A stretch of 64,000 nucleotides of DNA from Bacteroidota bacterium (GTDB lineage: Bacteria; Bacteroidota; Bacteroidia; UBA8524): positions 1-64,000 of the forward strand of contig SBGR01000041.1 of assembly GCA_006226545.1 (NCBI GenBank), read 5' to 3'. The position numbers and the translations under genes were made by a program. This document shows positions 9,034-17,692 of the stretch, piece by piece. The notes below the pieces were generated by a model. The model saw nothing but the letters and a program-made list of their open reading frames with translations, searched no databases and was not told the origin of the DNA. The first letter of the stretch is position 1, and the number at the start of each line of letters is the position of its first letter.

Positions 9034-9041
9034 TAATTTTG
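9034..9041 (+). promoter_or_regulatory. -7 box of the accD-radical SAM operon
   Basis: TAATTTTG matches TAnnTTTG, 31 nt before the accD start. The -33 element is not evident. Confidence 0.5.
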
Positions 9042-9072
9042 TCGGCAACCCTGCCTAAAACAATGCTTTAAT

Positions 9073-9969
9073 ATGAGCTGGTTCAAACGAGTTAAAGAAG
9101 GTATTTCTACCTCTACAAAAGATAAAAAAGCAACACCTGACGGACTTTGGTATAAATGTCCGCGTTGCAAAAAAACAACCATCAAAGAAGACCATGTAGC
9201 GAATAACTATGTGTGCCCTCATTGTGAATACCACCATAAAATCGGATCCGAAGAATACTTCCATATTCTTTTTGATGAGGCCCAATACAAAGAGCTTTAC
9301 GACAATATCATTTCGGGTGACCCATTGGAGTTTGTAGACTCTAAGCCATATACCAAAAGAATTGAAGAAAGCATCAATAAAACCGGCCTTCGCGACGCTG
9401 TTCGTGTGGGTGTGGGTAAAGTAGACAACCAACACCTGGTGGTGGCTTGTATGGACTTTAACTTCATTGGTGGATCCATGGGTTCTGTGGTTGGTGAAAA
9501 AATCGGTCGCGCCATTGATTATGCACGTGAACACAAATATCCGGTGATGGTCATTTCCAAATCCGGTGGTGCACGTATGATGGAGGCAGCCTTCTCGCTC
9601 ATGCAGATGGCCAAAACCAGCGCTAAGTTGGCTCTCCTAGGTCAAGAAGGCATTCCGTATATCAGCTTAATGACCGACCCTACAACAGGTGGTGTAACAG
9701 CCTCTTTTGCCATGTTGGGCGACTTCAATATTGCAGAGCCCGAAGCCTTGATTGGATTTGCCGGTCCGCGCGTTATCAAAGAAACCATCGGTAAAGACTT
9801 ACCGAAAGGATTCCAGAGCTCAGAGTTTTTGTTGGAGCATGGATTTTTGGACTTCATCGTTCCAAGAACTCAACTCAAAGACCAAATCTCTACCCTGCTT
9901 TACATGTTGAGCGAAAAGAAAACGCGTCAACGTAAAGAGAAAATAGAAGCTGCTAAAAGCGAAGCCTAA
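9073..9969 (+). CDS. accD: Acetyl-CoA carboxylase carboxyltransferase subunit beta
   Basis: This 298-residue protein is the beta half of the carboxyltransferase that transfers CO2 from carboxybiotin to acetyl-CoA, giving malonyl-CoA for fatty acid synthesis. An N-terminal zinc ribbon is present (CPRC and CPHC around residues 30-55), followed by the crotonase-like carboxyltransferase core with [38 protein letters not shown]-type motif (here starting MTDP), and [13 protein letters not shown]. Length and architecture are normal. It overlaps the radical SAM gene by one base (TAATG), so the two are translationally coupled. accA is not in this window. Confidence 0.96.
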   Translation: MSWFKRVKEGISTSTKDKKATPDGLWYKCPRCKKTTIKEDHVANNYVCPHCEYHHKIGSEEYFHILFDEAQYKELYDNIISGDPLEFVDSKPYTKRIEESINKTGLRDAVRVGVGKVDNQHLVVACMDFNFIGGSMGSVVGEKIGRAIDYAREHKYPVMVISKSGGARMMEAAFSLMQMAKTSAKLALLGQEGIPYISLMTDPTTGGVTASFAMLGDFNIAEPEALIGFAGPRVIKETIGKDLPKGFQSSEFLLEHGFLDFIVPRTQLKDQISTLLYMLSEKKTRQRKEKIEAAKSEA

Positions 9970-10940
9970 TGCGACTGATTCGCAATCCTGTACTCTGCAA
10001 TTATTACCTCACATACCGATGTAATGCGAAGTGCAGTTTTTGCGATATCTGGGAAAAGCCTTCCCCGTATATCACCGCCGAAAACGTAAAAGAAAACCTC
10101 CAAGCCATGAAACGCATGGGGGTTAAAGTGATTGATTTCACCGGTGGTGAACCCCTATTGCACCGCGAACTACCTCAATTTCTCGCTTGGGCCAAGGAAC
10201 TTGGTTTTATCACTACGGTAACCACCAACGGACTCCTCTACCCTAAATACGGCGAGAAAATGAAAGGCTTGATTGACATGTTGCATTTTTCGCTCGATTC
10301 ACCAATTGAGGAAGAACACAACAAATCACGCGGTGTTGATTGCTACAGTCATGTGATGCGATCAATCGAGTTGGCTAAATCGTGGGGCGAAAAACCTGAT
10401 ATACTGTTTACGGTATTCGGTTCTAACCTCCATCAGATTGAAACGGTATACCGCGATATCACGCAAAAGCATGGACTCATGCTCATTTTGAATCCCGTTT
10501 TTGAATACAATGACATCGGGGAGAATCTGGATGAGGCAGCTCTAGATCAGCTGGAAGCTTGGGGAAAAAGGAAAGGCGTATACTTAAACAAAGGCTTTGT
10601 AGAGCTTCGTCGCGACGGTGGTAACCACATCGATAAACCGGTTTGCAAAGCCGCCACATCAAGTTTGGTTATCTCTCCAGAAAATAAACTTATCCTGCCT
10701 TGCTACCATTTAGGGGAAAAGGAATTGCCTATCGATGGTAAGTTGGAAGAAGTGTATTATTCTGAAGAAGCTGAAGCGATAAAAGCTCAGGAGGGCAAAT
10801 TACCCGGCTGCGAAGGCTGTGTGATAAACTGCTATATGCAACCTTCCTTTGCCGTAGAAATGAATAAATACTGGTGGCAGGCCTTGCCTAGCACCTTAAA
10901 ATACAGCTGGGAAAAGAAGATGTGGAAAGCCGTAATCTAA
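9969..10940 (+). CDS. Radical SAM protein coupled to accD, function unknown
   Basis: The protein has 323 residues. The radical SAM [4Fe-4S] motif C18-x3-C22-x2-C25 (RCNAKCSFC) sits near the N-terminus, and DFTGGEPLLHRE provides the SAM-binding GGEP. The C-terminal part carries further cysteines (C226, C245, C281, C284, C288; segment GCEGCVINCYM), as in SPASM/twitch-type auxiliary cluster domains. The start overlaps the accD stop by one base. I do not recognise the specific subfamily. The overall layout resembles HpnH-like and peptide- or lipid-modifying radical SAM enzymes. Coupling to accD suggests, but does not prove, a link to lipid metabolism. Confidence 0.8.
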   Translation: MRLIRNPVLCNYYLTYRCNAKCSFCDIWEKPSPYITAENVKENLQAMKRMGVKVIDFTGGEPLLHRELPQFLAWAKELGFITTVTTNGLLYPKYGEKMKGLIDMLHFSLDSPIEEEHNKSRGVDCYSHVMRSIELAKSWGEKPDILFTVFGSNLHQIETVYRDITQKHGLMLILNPVFEYNDIGENLDEAALDQLEAWGKRKGVYLNKGFVELRRDGGNHIDKPVCKAATSSLVISPENKLILPCYHLGEKELPIDGKLEEVYYSEEAEAIKAQEGKLPGCEGCVINCYMQPSFAVEMNKYWWQALPSTLKYSWEKKMWKAVI

Positions 10941-11002
10941 AGGAAGTACAGGCACTCAACTTCAATATCTCAGCAGAGTAACTTGATTTTTTTAATTGTC
11001 CA

Positions 11003-11033
11003 TTGTATTGCGTTAGATTATTATTTACCTTTG
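11003..11033 (+). promoter_or_regulatory. Promoter of rpsO
   Basis: TTG (11003-11005), 20-nt spacer, TACCTTTG (11026-11033) is a full Bacteroidota promoter. It excludes the upstream in-frame ATG at 10983 and supports the start at 11070. Confidence 0.75.
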
Positions 11034-11069
11034 CGCACTTCAAGACGAAAGATATTAGAGTTTATAACA

Positions 11070-11339
11070 ATGCGTTTAACAGCAGAAACTAAAAAAGAAA
11101 TTTTTGCCCAGTACGGCGGTTCAGAAAGCAACACAGGTAGTGCTGAAGGTCAGATTGCCATGTTCACCGATCGTATCAAGCATATTACTGGTCACCTGAA
11201 GGTGAATAAAAAAGACAAATCAGCTGAATTGAGTTTGATTAAGCTGGTAGGTAAAAGAAGATCTTTGCTGGATTATTTAGCCAAGAAAGACATCTTCAGA
11301 TACCGTGCAATCATTAAAGAATTAGGTATCAGGAAATAA
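11070..11339 (+). CDS. rpsO: 30S ribosomal protein S15
   Basis: The 89 residues are exactly the usual length of S15 (uS15). It binds 16S rRNA helices 20-22 and organises the central domain of the small subunit. The family pattern is clear: AQYGGSESNTGSAEGQIAMFTDRI, HLKVNKKDKSAELSLIKLVG and RRSLLDYLAKKD. The start is fixed by family length and by the promoter. It is followed by a hairpin and then pnp, an order shared with many bacteria including E. coli. Confidence 0.97.
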   Translation: MRLTAETKKEIFAQYGGSESNTGSAEGQIAMFTDRIKHITGHLKVNKKDKSAELSLIKLVGKRRSLLDYLAKKDIFRYRAIIKELGIRK

Positions 11340-11373
11340 TCTTGATTCACTTACAATTTTCATAAACGGAGGA

Positions 11374-11394
11374 AGCCTTAATCTTATTAAGGCT
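11374..11394 (+). terminator. Perfect hairpin between rpsO and pnp
   Basis: AGCCTTAAT (11374-11382) and ATTAAGGCT (11386-11394) form a perfect 9-bp stem with a 3-nt loop. The following sequence (TTCGCTGTTT) is only weakly T-rich, so this may be a leaky terminator, a processing site or an attenuator rather than a full stop. No strong promoter is visible between it and pnp. Confidence 0.5.
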
Positions 11395-11429
11395 TTCGCT
11401 GTTTATAACCACTTTGAATAATAATTAAT

Positions 11430-13610
11430 ATGTCTGTAAATATTGGAGTTTCCAAGACCTTCGAGTTTGGTGATGGCAAAGAGATCACCCTCGAGACCGG
11501 CAAACTGGCTAAACAAGCCGACGGATCAGTAGTCTTGAAGATGGGTAAAACCATGATCCTAGCGACAGTTGTGTCAGCTCAGGAAGCAAAAGAAGGAGTT
11601 GATTTCCTTCCTTTATCAGTTGACTATCAAGAAAAATTCGCGTCAGTGGGACGTATCCCAGGCGGATTCTTGAAACGTGAAGCGCGTTTGTCTGACTACG
11701 AGATTTTGATCTCTCGTTTGGTAGACCGTGCCTTGCGTCCTCTTTTCCCGGAAGATTACCATGCAGATACTCAGGTAGCCTTGAGTCTGATTTCTTCTGA
11801 CGAAAACATCTTACCTGATGCATTGGTAGGATTTGCTGCTTCTGCAGCGCTCTTGATGACCGATATTCCATTCCTCGGACCGATTTCTGAAGTTCGTGTT
11901 GGACGTATCGATGGTCAGTTTGTATTGAACCCTTACAAAGATCAATTGGAGCATTGCGACATCGATATCATCGTTGCCGGTACTGCCAATGACATCAACA
12001 TGGTAGAGGGTGAATGCAATGAGATCTCAGAAACGGAATTTGTGGATGCTTTGAAATTCGCTCACGAAGCCATTAAAAAGCAATGCCAAGCACAGCTTGA
12101 ACTAGCTGAAGCAGCCTTTGGCGGCCGTAAGCCTGCCCGCGAATACAACCATGAGCCAAAAGACGAAGAAATGGAAAAGCGCATGTACGCTGCCATGTTC
12201 GATAAGGTTTATGCTGAGGTTAAAACAGGAAAGAAAAAACACGAACGCAAAGAAGTATTCGGTGCAATCTTAGAAGAATACCTGAGCCAATTCTCTGAAG
12301 AAGAAGTTGCAGAAATGAACAGCTTCCTCATCAAAAAATACTTTGGCAATATCCAATACGACGCTATGCGCAGAATGGTATTGGACGAAGGTCAACGCCT
12401 TGACGGCCGTAAACTGGATGAAGTTCGTCCTATTTGGAGCGAAGTTGATTACTTGCCTGCAGCACACGGTTCATCTGTGTTCACCCGCGGTGAGACTCAG
12501 TCTTTGACTTCCGTTACCTTGGGTAGCAAAATGGATGAGCAAATGTTGGATAGCCCAATGAATACCGGCTACAACAAATTCATCCTTCACTATAACTTCC
12601 CTGCCTTCTCTACCGGTGAGGTAAGACCGAACCGCGGACCGGGTCGTCGTGAAATTGGTCACGGTAACCTAGCGATGCGCGGCTTGCGTAAGATGTTGCC
12701 ATCTAGAGAAGAAAATCCATACACCATCCGTGTGGTATCTGATATCTTAGAATCAAACGGTTCTTCTTCCATGGCTACGGTTTGTGCCGGTTCATTGGCC
12801 TTGATGGATGCAGGTATCAAAATGAAAAAAGCCGTGAGCGGTATCGCCATGGGTTTGATCACAGATACAGATGGTAAGAACTACAAGATTTTGAGCGATA
12901 TCTTGGGTGATGAAGATCACTTGGGAGACATGGACTTCAAGGTAGTGGGTACCGAAGCCGGTATCGTAGCTTGCCAGATGGACATCAAGATCAACGGTTT
13001 GAACTGGAACGTAGTTGTAGAAGCTTTGCAACAAGCCAGAGGCGGACGTCTACACATCTTGGGTGAAATGAACAAAACCCTCGATGCTCCACGTGCAGAC
13101 TACAAAGACCATGCTCCTCGTATCGAGACTTTGGTTGTTGAACCGGAGTTTATTGGTGCTATCATCGGACCTGGTGGTAAAGTAATCCAAGGTATTCAGA
13201 AAGATACCGGAACTACCATCACCATCGAAGAGAGAGAAGGTAAAGGCCACGTAGAAATTGCAGCTACCAATGGTGAAGCCATGCGTAAAGCAGTGGGCAT
13301 TATCAAAGGCATCGTTGCAGTTCCTGAAGTTGGCGAAGTATACGAAGGCAAAGTGAAGTCGGTTGTTGACTTCGGTGCATTCGTAGAATTCTTGCCGGGT
13401 AAAGAAGGTCTCCTCCACATTTCTGAGATTTCTTGGAAACGTATCGACAAGATGGAAGGTGTACTTGAAGTAGGCGAAGAAATCAAAGTTAAGTTGATTG
13501 AAGTCGACAAACGTACCGGTAAATTCCGTTTGAGTCGCAAGGCTTTATTGCCAAGACCTGAACGTAAAGAAAACGATCAAGCGAAACCTAGTCCGGAAGG
13601 ACAGGCCTAA
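11430..13610 (+). CDS. pnp: Polyribonucleotide nucleotidyltransferase (PNPase)
   Basis: The protein has 726 residues. It degrades RNA 3' to 5' by phosphorolysis. Two RNase PH-like domains are separated by a helical domain (about 30-220, 225-320, 325-560), with the second-core signatures [13 protein letters not shown] and the [20 protein letters not shown] motif. A KH domain ([20 protein letters not shown], about 570-590) and an S1 domain ([31 protein letters not shown], about 635-705) follow. Full-length and normal. It lies directly downstream of rpsO and ends at a strong terminator. It is probably read from the rpsO promoter, at least in part. Confidence 0.97.
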   Translation: MSVNIGVSKTFEFGDGKEITLETGKLAKQADGSVVLKMGKTMILATVVSAQEAKEGVDFLPLSVDYQEKFASVGRIPGGFLKREARLSDYEILISRLVDRALRPLFPEDYHADTQVALSLISSDENILPDALVGFAASAALLMTDIPFLGPISEVRVGRIDGQFVLNPYKDQLEHCDIDIIVAGTANDINMVEGECNEISETEFVDALKFAHEAIKKQCQAQLELAEAAFGGRKPAREYNHEPKDEEMEKRMYAAMFDKVYAEVKTGKKKHERKEVFGAILEEYLSQFSEEEVAEMNSFLIKKYFGNIQYDAMRRMVLDEGQRLDGRKLDEVRPIWSEVDYLPAAHGSSVFTRGETQSLTSVTLGSKMDEQMLDSPMNTGYNKFILHYNFPAFSTGEVRPNRGPGRREIGHGNLAMRGLRKMLPSREENPYTIRVVSDILESNGSSSMATVCAGSLALMDAGIKMKKAVSGIAMGLITDTDGKNYKILSDILGDEDHLGDMDFKVVGTEAGIVACQMDIKINGLNWNVVVEALQQARGGRLHILGEMNKTLDAPRADYKDHAPRIETLVVEPEFIGAIIGPGGKVIQGIQKDTGTTITIEEREGKGHVEIAATNGEAMRKAVGIIKGIVAVPEVGEVYEGKVKSVVDFGAFVEFLPGKEGLLHISEISWKRIDKMEGVLEVGEEIKVKLIEVDKRTGKFRLSRKALLPRPERKENDQAKPSPEGQA

Positions 13611-13618
13611 AACATAGA

Positions 13619-13648
13619 AGCCCCGCCAAAAGCGGGGCTTTTTCTTTT
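13619..13648 (+). terminator. Intrinsic terminator after pnp
   Basis: AGCCCCGC (13619-13626), loop CAAAA, GCGGGGCT (13632-13639), then TTTTTCTTTT. Confidence 0.92.
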
Positions 13649-13689
13649 ACTTTGTGCAGCGTCTCAAGCCATTCCGACGTTATCTCTAT

Positions 13690-14862
13690 ATGCGTATTAA
13701 ACTTGTTCTTCTATCCTTGCTGTTTTTCGGTACTGCCAAGGCCCAATTGCAACCCTTTGATGCCTGGATTCAAGAATGCAATCTCGACTCCCTCAAGCAG
13801 CAGGTGAAAAACCTCACCGGGGTAGATACCGTGCTCATCAACGGAATCAAGCAAACCATCGGTAGCCGCTACATGGACCAGCCCGGAAATGCCAAAGCCG
13901 CCTCCTACCTCAAAGCAGAATTAGAACGATTTGGCTATACAACCAATACGCAGTCCTTCTCTGCCTTAGGACAAAACATTATCGCTAAAAAAACCGGAAG
14001 CCTCTACCCGGATAAAGCCTTTTTCTTAACTGCTCATTACGATGCCATTGCGGTGCCGTTTAGCCTAGCCATTGGTGCTGATGATAATGCCTCCGGATGT
14101 GCGGCCGTTCTTGAAATGGCCCGCATTCTTCAAGATAAAACCTTACCCTATACCGTATACTTTGCCTTCTTCGATGAAGAAGAACAAGGACTCATTGGAA
14201 GTGAAGCCTATGCAGGCTCATTCGATTTTCAAGGAACTGAAGTGCAGGCAGTCTTAAACCTAGACATGATTGCCAATGATCGGAACAACGATCGAGTGAT
14301 GGAACTGCATGCCCGTCCTTACGGCAATAGTCTTGAATTGGCAGAGAAAATTCAGAAACTGAACGATAGCTTCGACATTGGCTTGACCATAGAAATCAGA
14401 AACCCGGGTACCACTGCCAGTGACCATAGCTCCTTTTGGGATCAGGGCGTTACGGCCATTTTATTTATTGAAGACGCCCAAGATTTCAATCCGTACTACC
14501 ATACCAGATTCGATTCGATTCAGTATTTCAACGACAGCTTCTTTCTGCAAAATACCCAATTGGCCTTGGCTTCCTTGGGATGGTTTGGCGGACAAGCCGA
14601 TAGCCGTTTGTCTACAGAAACAGCCCTCGATTTAAAAGTGAAGTTCTTCCCTAATCCAACTCAAGGATTGGTGTACATGGAATTACCGCAAAATGGATCC
14701 ATTTCCGTTTACGATGCCCAAGGCAAACATGTGCAAACAGAAACGGTTACCGAAGGAAATTCACCCTTGAATTTGCATGCATACCAAGCCGGACTCTACT
14801 TTGTAGTATACACTACCGAAAGCGGGCAGAGCAGCAGCAAAAGGCTTATCTTGCAGCCTTAG
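13690..14862 (+). CDS. Secreted M28 family aminopeptidase with T9SS type A sorting domain
   Basis: The product has 390 residues from the ATG at 13690, which opens a signal peptide (MRIKLVLLSLLFFGTAKAQ); a GTG 12 codons upstream is less likely. The M28 zinc motifs are AHYDAIAV (His and Asp), GADDNASG (bridging Asp), FFDEEEQGLIGSEAY (catalytic Glu-Glu), NLDMIAND and TASDHSSFWDQG (His ligand). The C-terminal about 80 residues (VKFFPNPTQGLVYMEL, SVYDAQGKHVQTE, AGLYFVVYT) are a T9SS type A domain. It is therefore predicted to be a surface or extracellular aminopeptidase. It heads a group of three exported proteins, with 2 nt to the next gene. Confidence 0.9.
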   Translation: MRIKLVLLSLLFFGTAKAQLQPFDAWIQECNLDSLKQQVKNLTGVDTVLINGIKQTIGSRYMDQPGNAKAASYLKAELERFGYTTNTQSFSALGQNIIAKKTGSLYPDKAFFLTAHYDAIAVPFSLAIGADDNASGCAAVLEMARILQDKTLPYTVYFAFFDEEEQGLIGSEAYAGSFDFQGTEVQAVLNLDMIANDRNNDRVMELHARPYGNSLELAEKIQKLNDSFDIGLTIEIRNPGTTASDHSSFWDQGVTAILFIEDAQDFNPYYHTRFDSIQYFNDSFFLQNTQLALASLGWFGGQADSRLSTETALDLKVKFFPNPTQGLVYMELPQNGSISVYDAQGKHVQTETVTEGNSPLNLHAYQAGLYFVVYTTESGQSSSKRLILQP

Positions 14863-14864
14863 CG

Positions 14865-15359
14865 ATGAAATACCCTATCCTATTCCTTGGTCTGATTGGC
14901 TTATTCAGTGCTTGCGATTCGCCAGTGGAGCCACAAATGCAAACGCTTCGTCCGAACGAAATTGTTCACCTCGACGAACAAAGCTTTCGAGTGGACACCT
15001 TAATAGATGCAAACGGCATCGCTCAATTGAGTTTTGGCTCCGAAGCCATTCCCAATTATTATGTGATGCAAAAGATGCAAAGCGATAGCACCATCGACAT
15101 GCACATTTACCCCGATAACCGCTTCTTCTTTATTCAAGCGAGTGATACCTTTATCGTAACCAAAGACAGCCTGCTCAAAGACATCGATCAGAATTACTTA
15201 AACGAGGCCTTATTGCAAGGATTAATGCCTGTTTCACTGGATGCTGAAACCCAAGATTACCTGTTTGAGTTTTATATACGAAAGCCCTTAGAGGAAGACC
15301 GTTTCAATTACGAATTACATTACCAAAACAAGCAATGGCAGCTTTCTATCGTAGACTAA
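14865..15359 (+). CDS. Unrecognised lipoprotein
   Basis: The protein has 164 residues. MKYPILFLGLIGLFSAC is a lipobox-type signal (Cys17). The rest is a soluble alpha/beta-looking sequence with no cysteine pattern or catalytic motif that I recognise. It begins 2 nt after the M28 stop and its 3' end overlaps the next gene by 25 nt, so the three genes form one operon. I cannot assign a function. The context suggests a periplasmic or outer-membrane partner of the secreted peptidase or of the following protein. Confidence 0.75.
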   Translation: MKYPILFLGLIGLFSACDSPVEPQMQTLRPNEIVHLDEQSFRVDTLIDANGIAQLSFGSEAIPNYYVMQKMQSDSTIDMHIYPDNRFFFIQASDTFIVTKDSLLKDIDQNYLNEALLQGLMPVSLDAETQDYLFEFYIRKPLEEDRFNYELHYQNKQWQLSIVD

Positions 15360-16078
15360 GCCTTTTCATTTTGCTTGCCGGTGCATGGCTTAGCGGCAAA
15401 GCCGATACCGTGGACGTGGTGTTTTGCTTTTACAATCAAAGCGGACACGTACAATCGGCTAAACTATTGGATTTTAAAACCCCGGGAACGGTTGAAAAGA
15501 CCCTGATTCAGACCGATGATGCCTGGCAAGAAATAAGGTGGATTAGAAAAGCCGAATCGGATACTTTGCAAATTGTATCAGAAAAAGATACCGCCCGAAT
15601 TTGCATCGATATACTGGAAAGCGAGCGGGCTAAATTTAGAATCCTTGTGGTTGAGCGACTTCAGGCTAGACCTTCCCTGCAACGCATCAAGGTTAATCAC
15701 CTCACCTGCAGATGGAGCGGTAGCATTGCCTACCCACTCGATTATAATTACATCAATCCACTGGATAACAAGCAACTTAAGCTGGATAGCTTGGAAGGAA
15801 AACACCTGCAAGTCTTATCAGACAGTGTCATGCTATTACGCTGCGACAGAAGTCAAGCGATCTTTATCAAATACTATTTAGGATCGGATGGCATCTTAGA
15901 ACTTCAGCCTTCTTCTGCCGAATGTGATCACTTTTACAGCGACGCCAATGCCAAGTTATATGCATTCTTGCGCAGCGGGAAACGCTTTCGCTATGCGTAC
16001 GACAATACCGATCTTATTATCAGAAATTTGGGAGGCTTTCCTCAGGAATACCGTTTCCGAATAGAAAACATCAATTAG
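15335..16078 (+). CDS. Unrecognised exported protein
   Basis: The protein has 247 residues. An N-terminal signal peptide (MAAFYRRLSLFILLAGAWLS, cleavage near GKA-D) precedes a beta-rich sequence (VDVVFCFYNQSG, VEKTLIQTDDAW, ILVVERLQARPSL, IENIN) with no recognised domain. The start lies inside the preceding lipoprotein gene (25-nt overlap), and the 3' end overlaps the convergent MORN-like gene by 8 nt. The open frame, signal peptide and operon position support a real gene. Function unknown. Confidence 0.7.
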   Translation: MAAFYRRLSLFILLAGAWLSGKADTVDVVFCFYNQSGHVQSAKLLDFKTPGTVEKTLIQTDDAWQEIRWIRKAESDTLQIVSEKDTARICIDILESERAKFRILVVERLQARPSLQRIKVNHLTCRWSGSIAYPLDYNYINPLDNKQLKLDSLEGKHLQVLSDSVMLLRCDRSQAIFIKYYLGSDGILELQPSSAECDHFYSDANAKLYAFLRSGKRFRYAYDNTDLIIRNLGGFPQEYRFRIENIN

Positions 16079-16451
16079 CAGCCGTACAATCGCCGCCTAG
16101 GTTTTCTTCTTTTAGCACCGTTTTCCCGGTTGTATCAAAGGTTTTCCAAACACCACATTTCACATCGTTTTTGAAGTAACCGGTCTTTTCGATGGTTCCG
16201 TCTTCGCGGTAAAGGATATACAAGCCGTTTTTTATCTCTTGCGGATTGGCTTTGTAAACCTCTTCTCCTGTTCTTGGATTAATCACCACCTTATAGCGAA
16301 GTTTGTATTCGTAAGCTTCTTTGATGATGGTTTTTGCGGTATCGTAGAAGGTTTTACCTTCAATGCCCTTTTGTACTTCTACCTGGGCAGTAGCCGATTG
16401 ACTGATAAAGAAGAATGCACTGCAAAGCAGTAAGAGTTTAGTCCATTTCAT
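16071..16451 (-). CDS. Small exported MORN-repeat-like protein
   Basis: The protein has 126 residues. The signal peptide is MKWTKLLLLCSAFFFISQSA (cleaved after ATAQ). The C-terminal half contains MORN/YwqK-like repeats (NGLYILYREDGTIEKTGYF, KCGVWKTFDTTGKTVLKEE). Such repeats form beta-hairpin ladders; their role here is unknown. The start overlaps the DUF1015 stop by 14 nt, so it may be the last gene of the serC-serA-DUF1015 transcript. Confidence 0.75.
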   Translation of the reverse strand: MKWTKLLLLCSAFFFISQSATAQVEVQKGIEGKTFYDTAKTIIKEAYEYKLRYKVVINPRTGEEVYKANPQEIKNGLYILYREDGTIEKTGYFKNDVKCGVWKTFDTTGKTVLKEENLGGDCTAAN

Positions 16452-17688
16452 AGATTAAGAGTCCGGTTCTGAGTTTTGGTTCAAACCAAGTTGATTTTGG
16501 CGGCATAATCATCTTGTGATCTGCAACCGCTACCACTTCTTCAATTTTGGTTGGATACAAACTAAAAGCCACTTGGAATTCGCCTATATCGACTAATTCT
16601 TGCAAGCGGTGTATGCCTTTGGTTCCATCCACGAACGACAAACGATCATCTGACTTAGAATCGTGTATGTGTAGGATATTTTTCAGTATTAGGTTTTCCA
16701 AAATGGAGACATCCAATTTATCCAGTACACTATCCCCTACCGAAACGCCCGGCTTTAAGTCGAGGCCATACCAAGTTTTATCCAGGTACATTCCAAAGAG
16801 GTGATTCTTCTTTTTGATTTGCAATTTGCTGTGTCCGATTTCCTCCAAGATAAAATTTTCTTCCAAAGCAGCCAAAAACTCGGCTTTGCTTAAGGTCCCT
16901 AAATCCTTCACCAAGCGATTGAATTCAAAGATTTTCAACTTATCGGTTGGGATAAAAAAGGAAAGGAAATAATTGAACGACTCTTCACCAGTATACTCCG
17001 GATGCTCTGTACGCATTTTTTGTCCATAACGGACTGCGCCGGCAGAGCGGTGGTGACCATCTGCTATGTAGAACGCAGGCAAGGCCTCCATATGCGAACG
17101 GATGGATGCTTGAAGTTCAGGATCTGTGATAGGCCATATTTCGGTATGCACCGCCTCATCGCCAACAAAGTCGAAAAGCGGCTTAACGCTTTCCACCTGT
17201 CCTACCAGTTTATCGTACCAATCGCCACCCTCAAAGGTAAGAAGCACAGGCTCGCCTACGGCTTTCACGTAGTCTACGTGTTTAACCAATGCTTCTTCCT
17301 TTTTGGATAATGTATTCTCGTGTACCTTGATTTTCCCTTCCAAGTAATCATCTACCGATGCCAAGCCCACAATTCCTGTATAGCTGATTTGGAGTTTAAC
17401 ATCCGTAAGCTGGTACAAGTAATAGCAAGGTTGGTCTTCCTTCACCAATACCTCCAGCTTCTTCATGTCGAGAAACTTTTGGCGAGCAAAAGGATAGTGT
17501 TTATCCGGAATACGTTCTGGATCGGTAAAGTTCAAATGCGGTTTAACCACGTGCAGGTAAGAGTAATCATAGTTCTCCATGATTGCTCTGGAGATGTGGT
17601 TATGATTGCTGTCCCACGACTTGGATGAAACAAGCTGAGCCAGGTCCGGCTGCGGACGCAAGGCTTGGAAGGTCTTAATCTGAGGCAA
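16438..17688 (-). CDS. DUF1015 family protein in the serine biosynthesis operon
   Basis: The protein has 416 residues and no signal peptide. It belongs to the DUF1015 family (COG4198-like): N-terminal KTFQALRPQPDLAQLVSSK, KVHENTLSKKE (HExT motif, His123-Glu124) and YIADGHHRSAGAVRYG (208-221). The DGHHR motif resembles the GxxRxxA-type motif of the ParB/sulfiredoxin fold, which also includes free-serine kinases (SerK, SbnI). The start is a TTG 4 nt after the serA stop; no ATG gives the conserved N-terminus. It lies directly behind serC and serA, so a role in phosphoserine/serine metabolism is plausible but unproven. A phosphoserine phosphatase gene (serB) is not present in the window. Confidence 0.85.
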   Translation of the reverse strand: MPQIKTFQALRPQPDLAQLVSSKSWDSNHNHISRAIMENYDYSYLHVVKPHLNFTDPERIPDKHYPFARQKFLDMKKLEVLVKEDQPCYYLYQLTDVKLQISYTGIVGLASVDDYLEGKIKVHENTLSKKEEALVKHVDYVKAVGEPVLLTFEGGDWYDKLVGQVESVKPLFDFVGDEAVHTEIWPITDPELQASIRSHMEALPAFYIADGHHRSAGAVRYGQKMRTEHPEYTGEESFNYFLSFFIPTDKLKIFEFNRLVKDLGTLSKAEFLAALEENFILEEIGHSKLQIKKKNHLFGMYLDKTWYGLDLKPGVSVGDSVLDKLDVSILENLILKNILHIHDSKSDDRLSFVDGTKGIHRLQELVDIGEFQVAFSLYPTKIEEVVAVADHKMIMPPKSTWFEPKLRTGLLIYEMD

Positions 17689-17692
17689 GCGC

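Noticed and set aside
10983-11069. An N-terminal extension of S15
   Set aside because: The upstream ATG lies before the promoter, and the shorter form is exactly the family length of 89 residues.
13651-13654. A -7 box just before the M28 peptidase gene (TTACTTTG)
   Set aside because: It differs from the consensus at the second base and lies within the T-rich tail of the pnp terminator, so I could not separate signal from chance.
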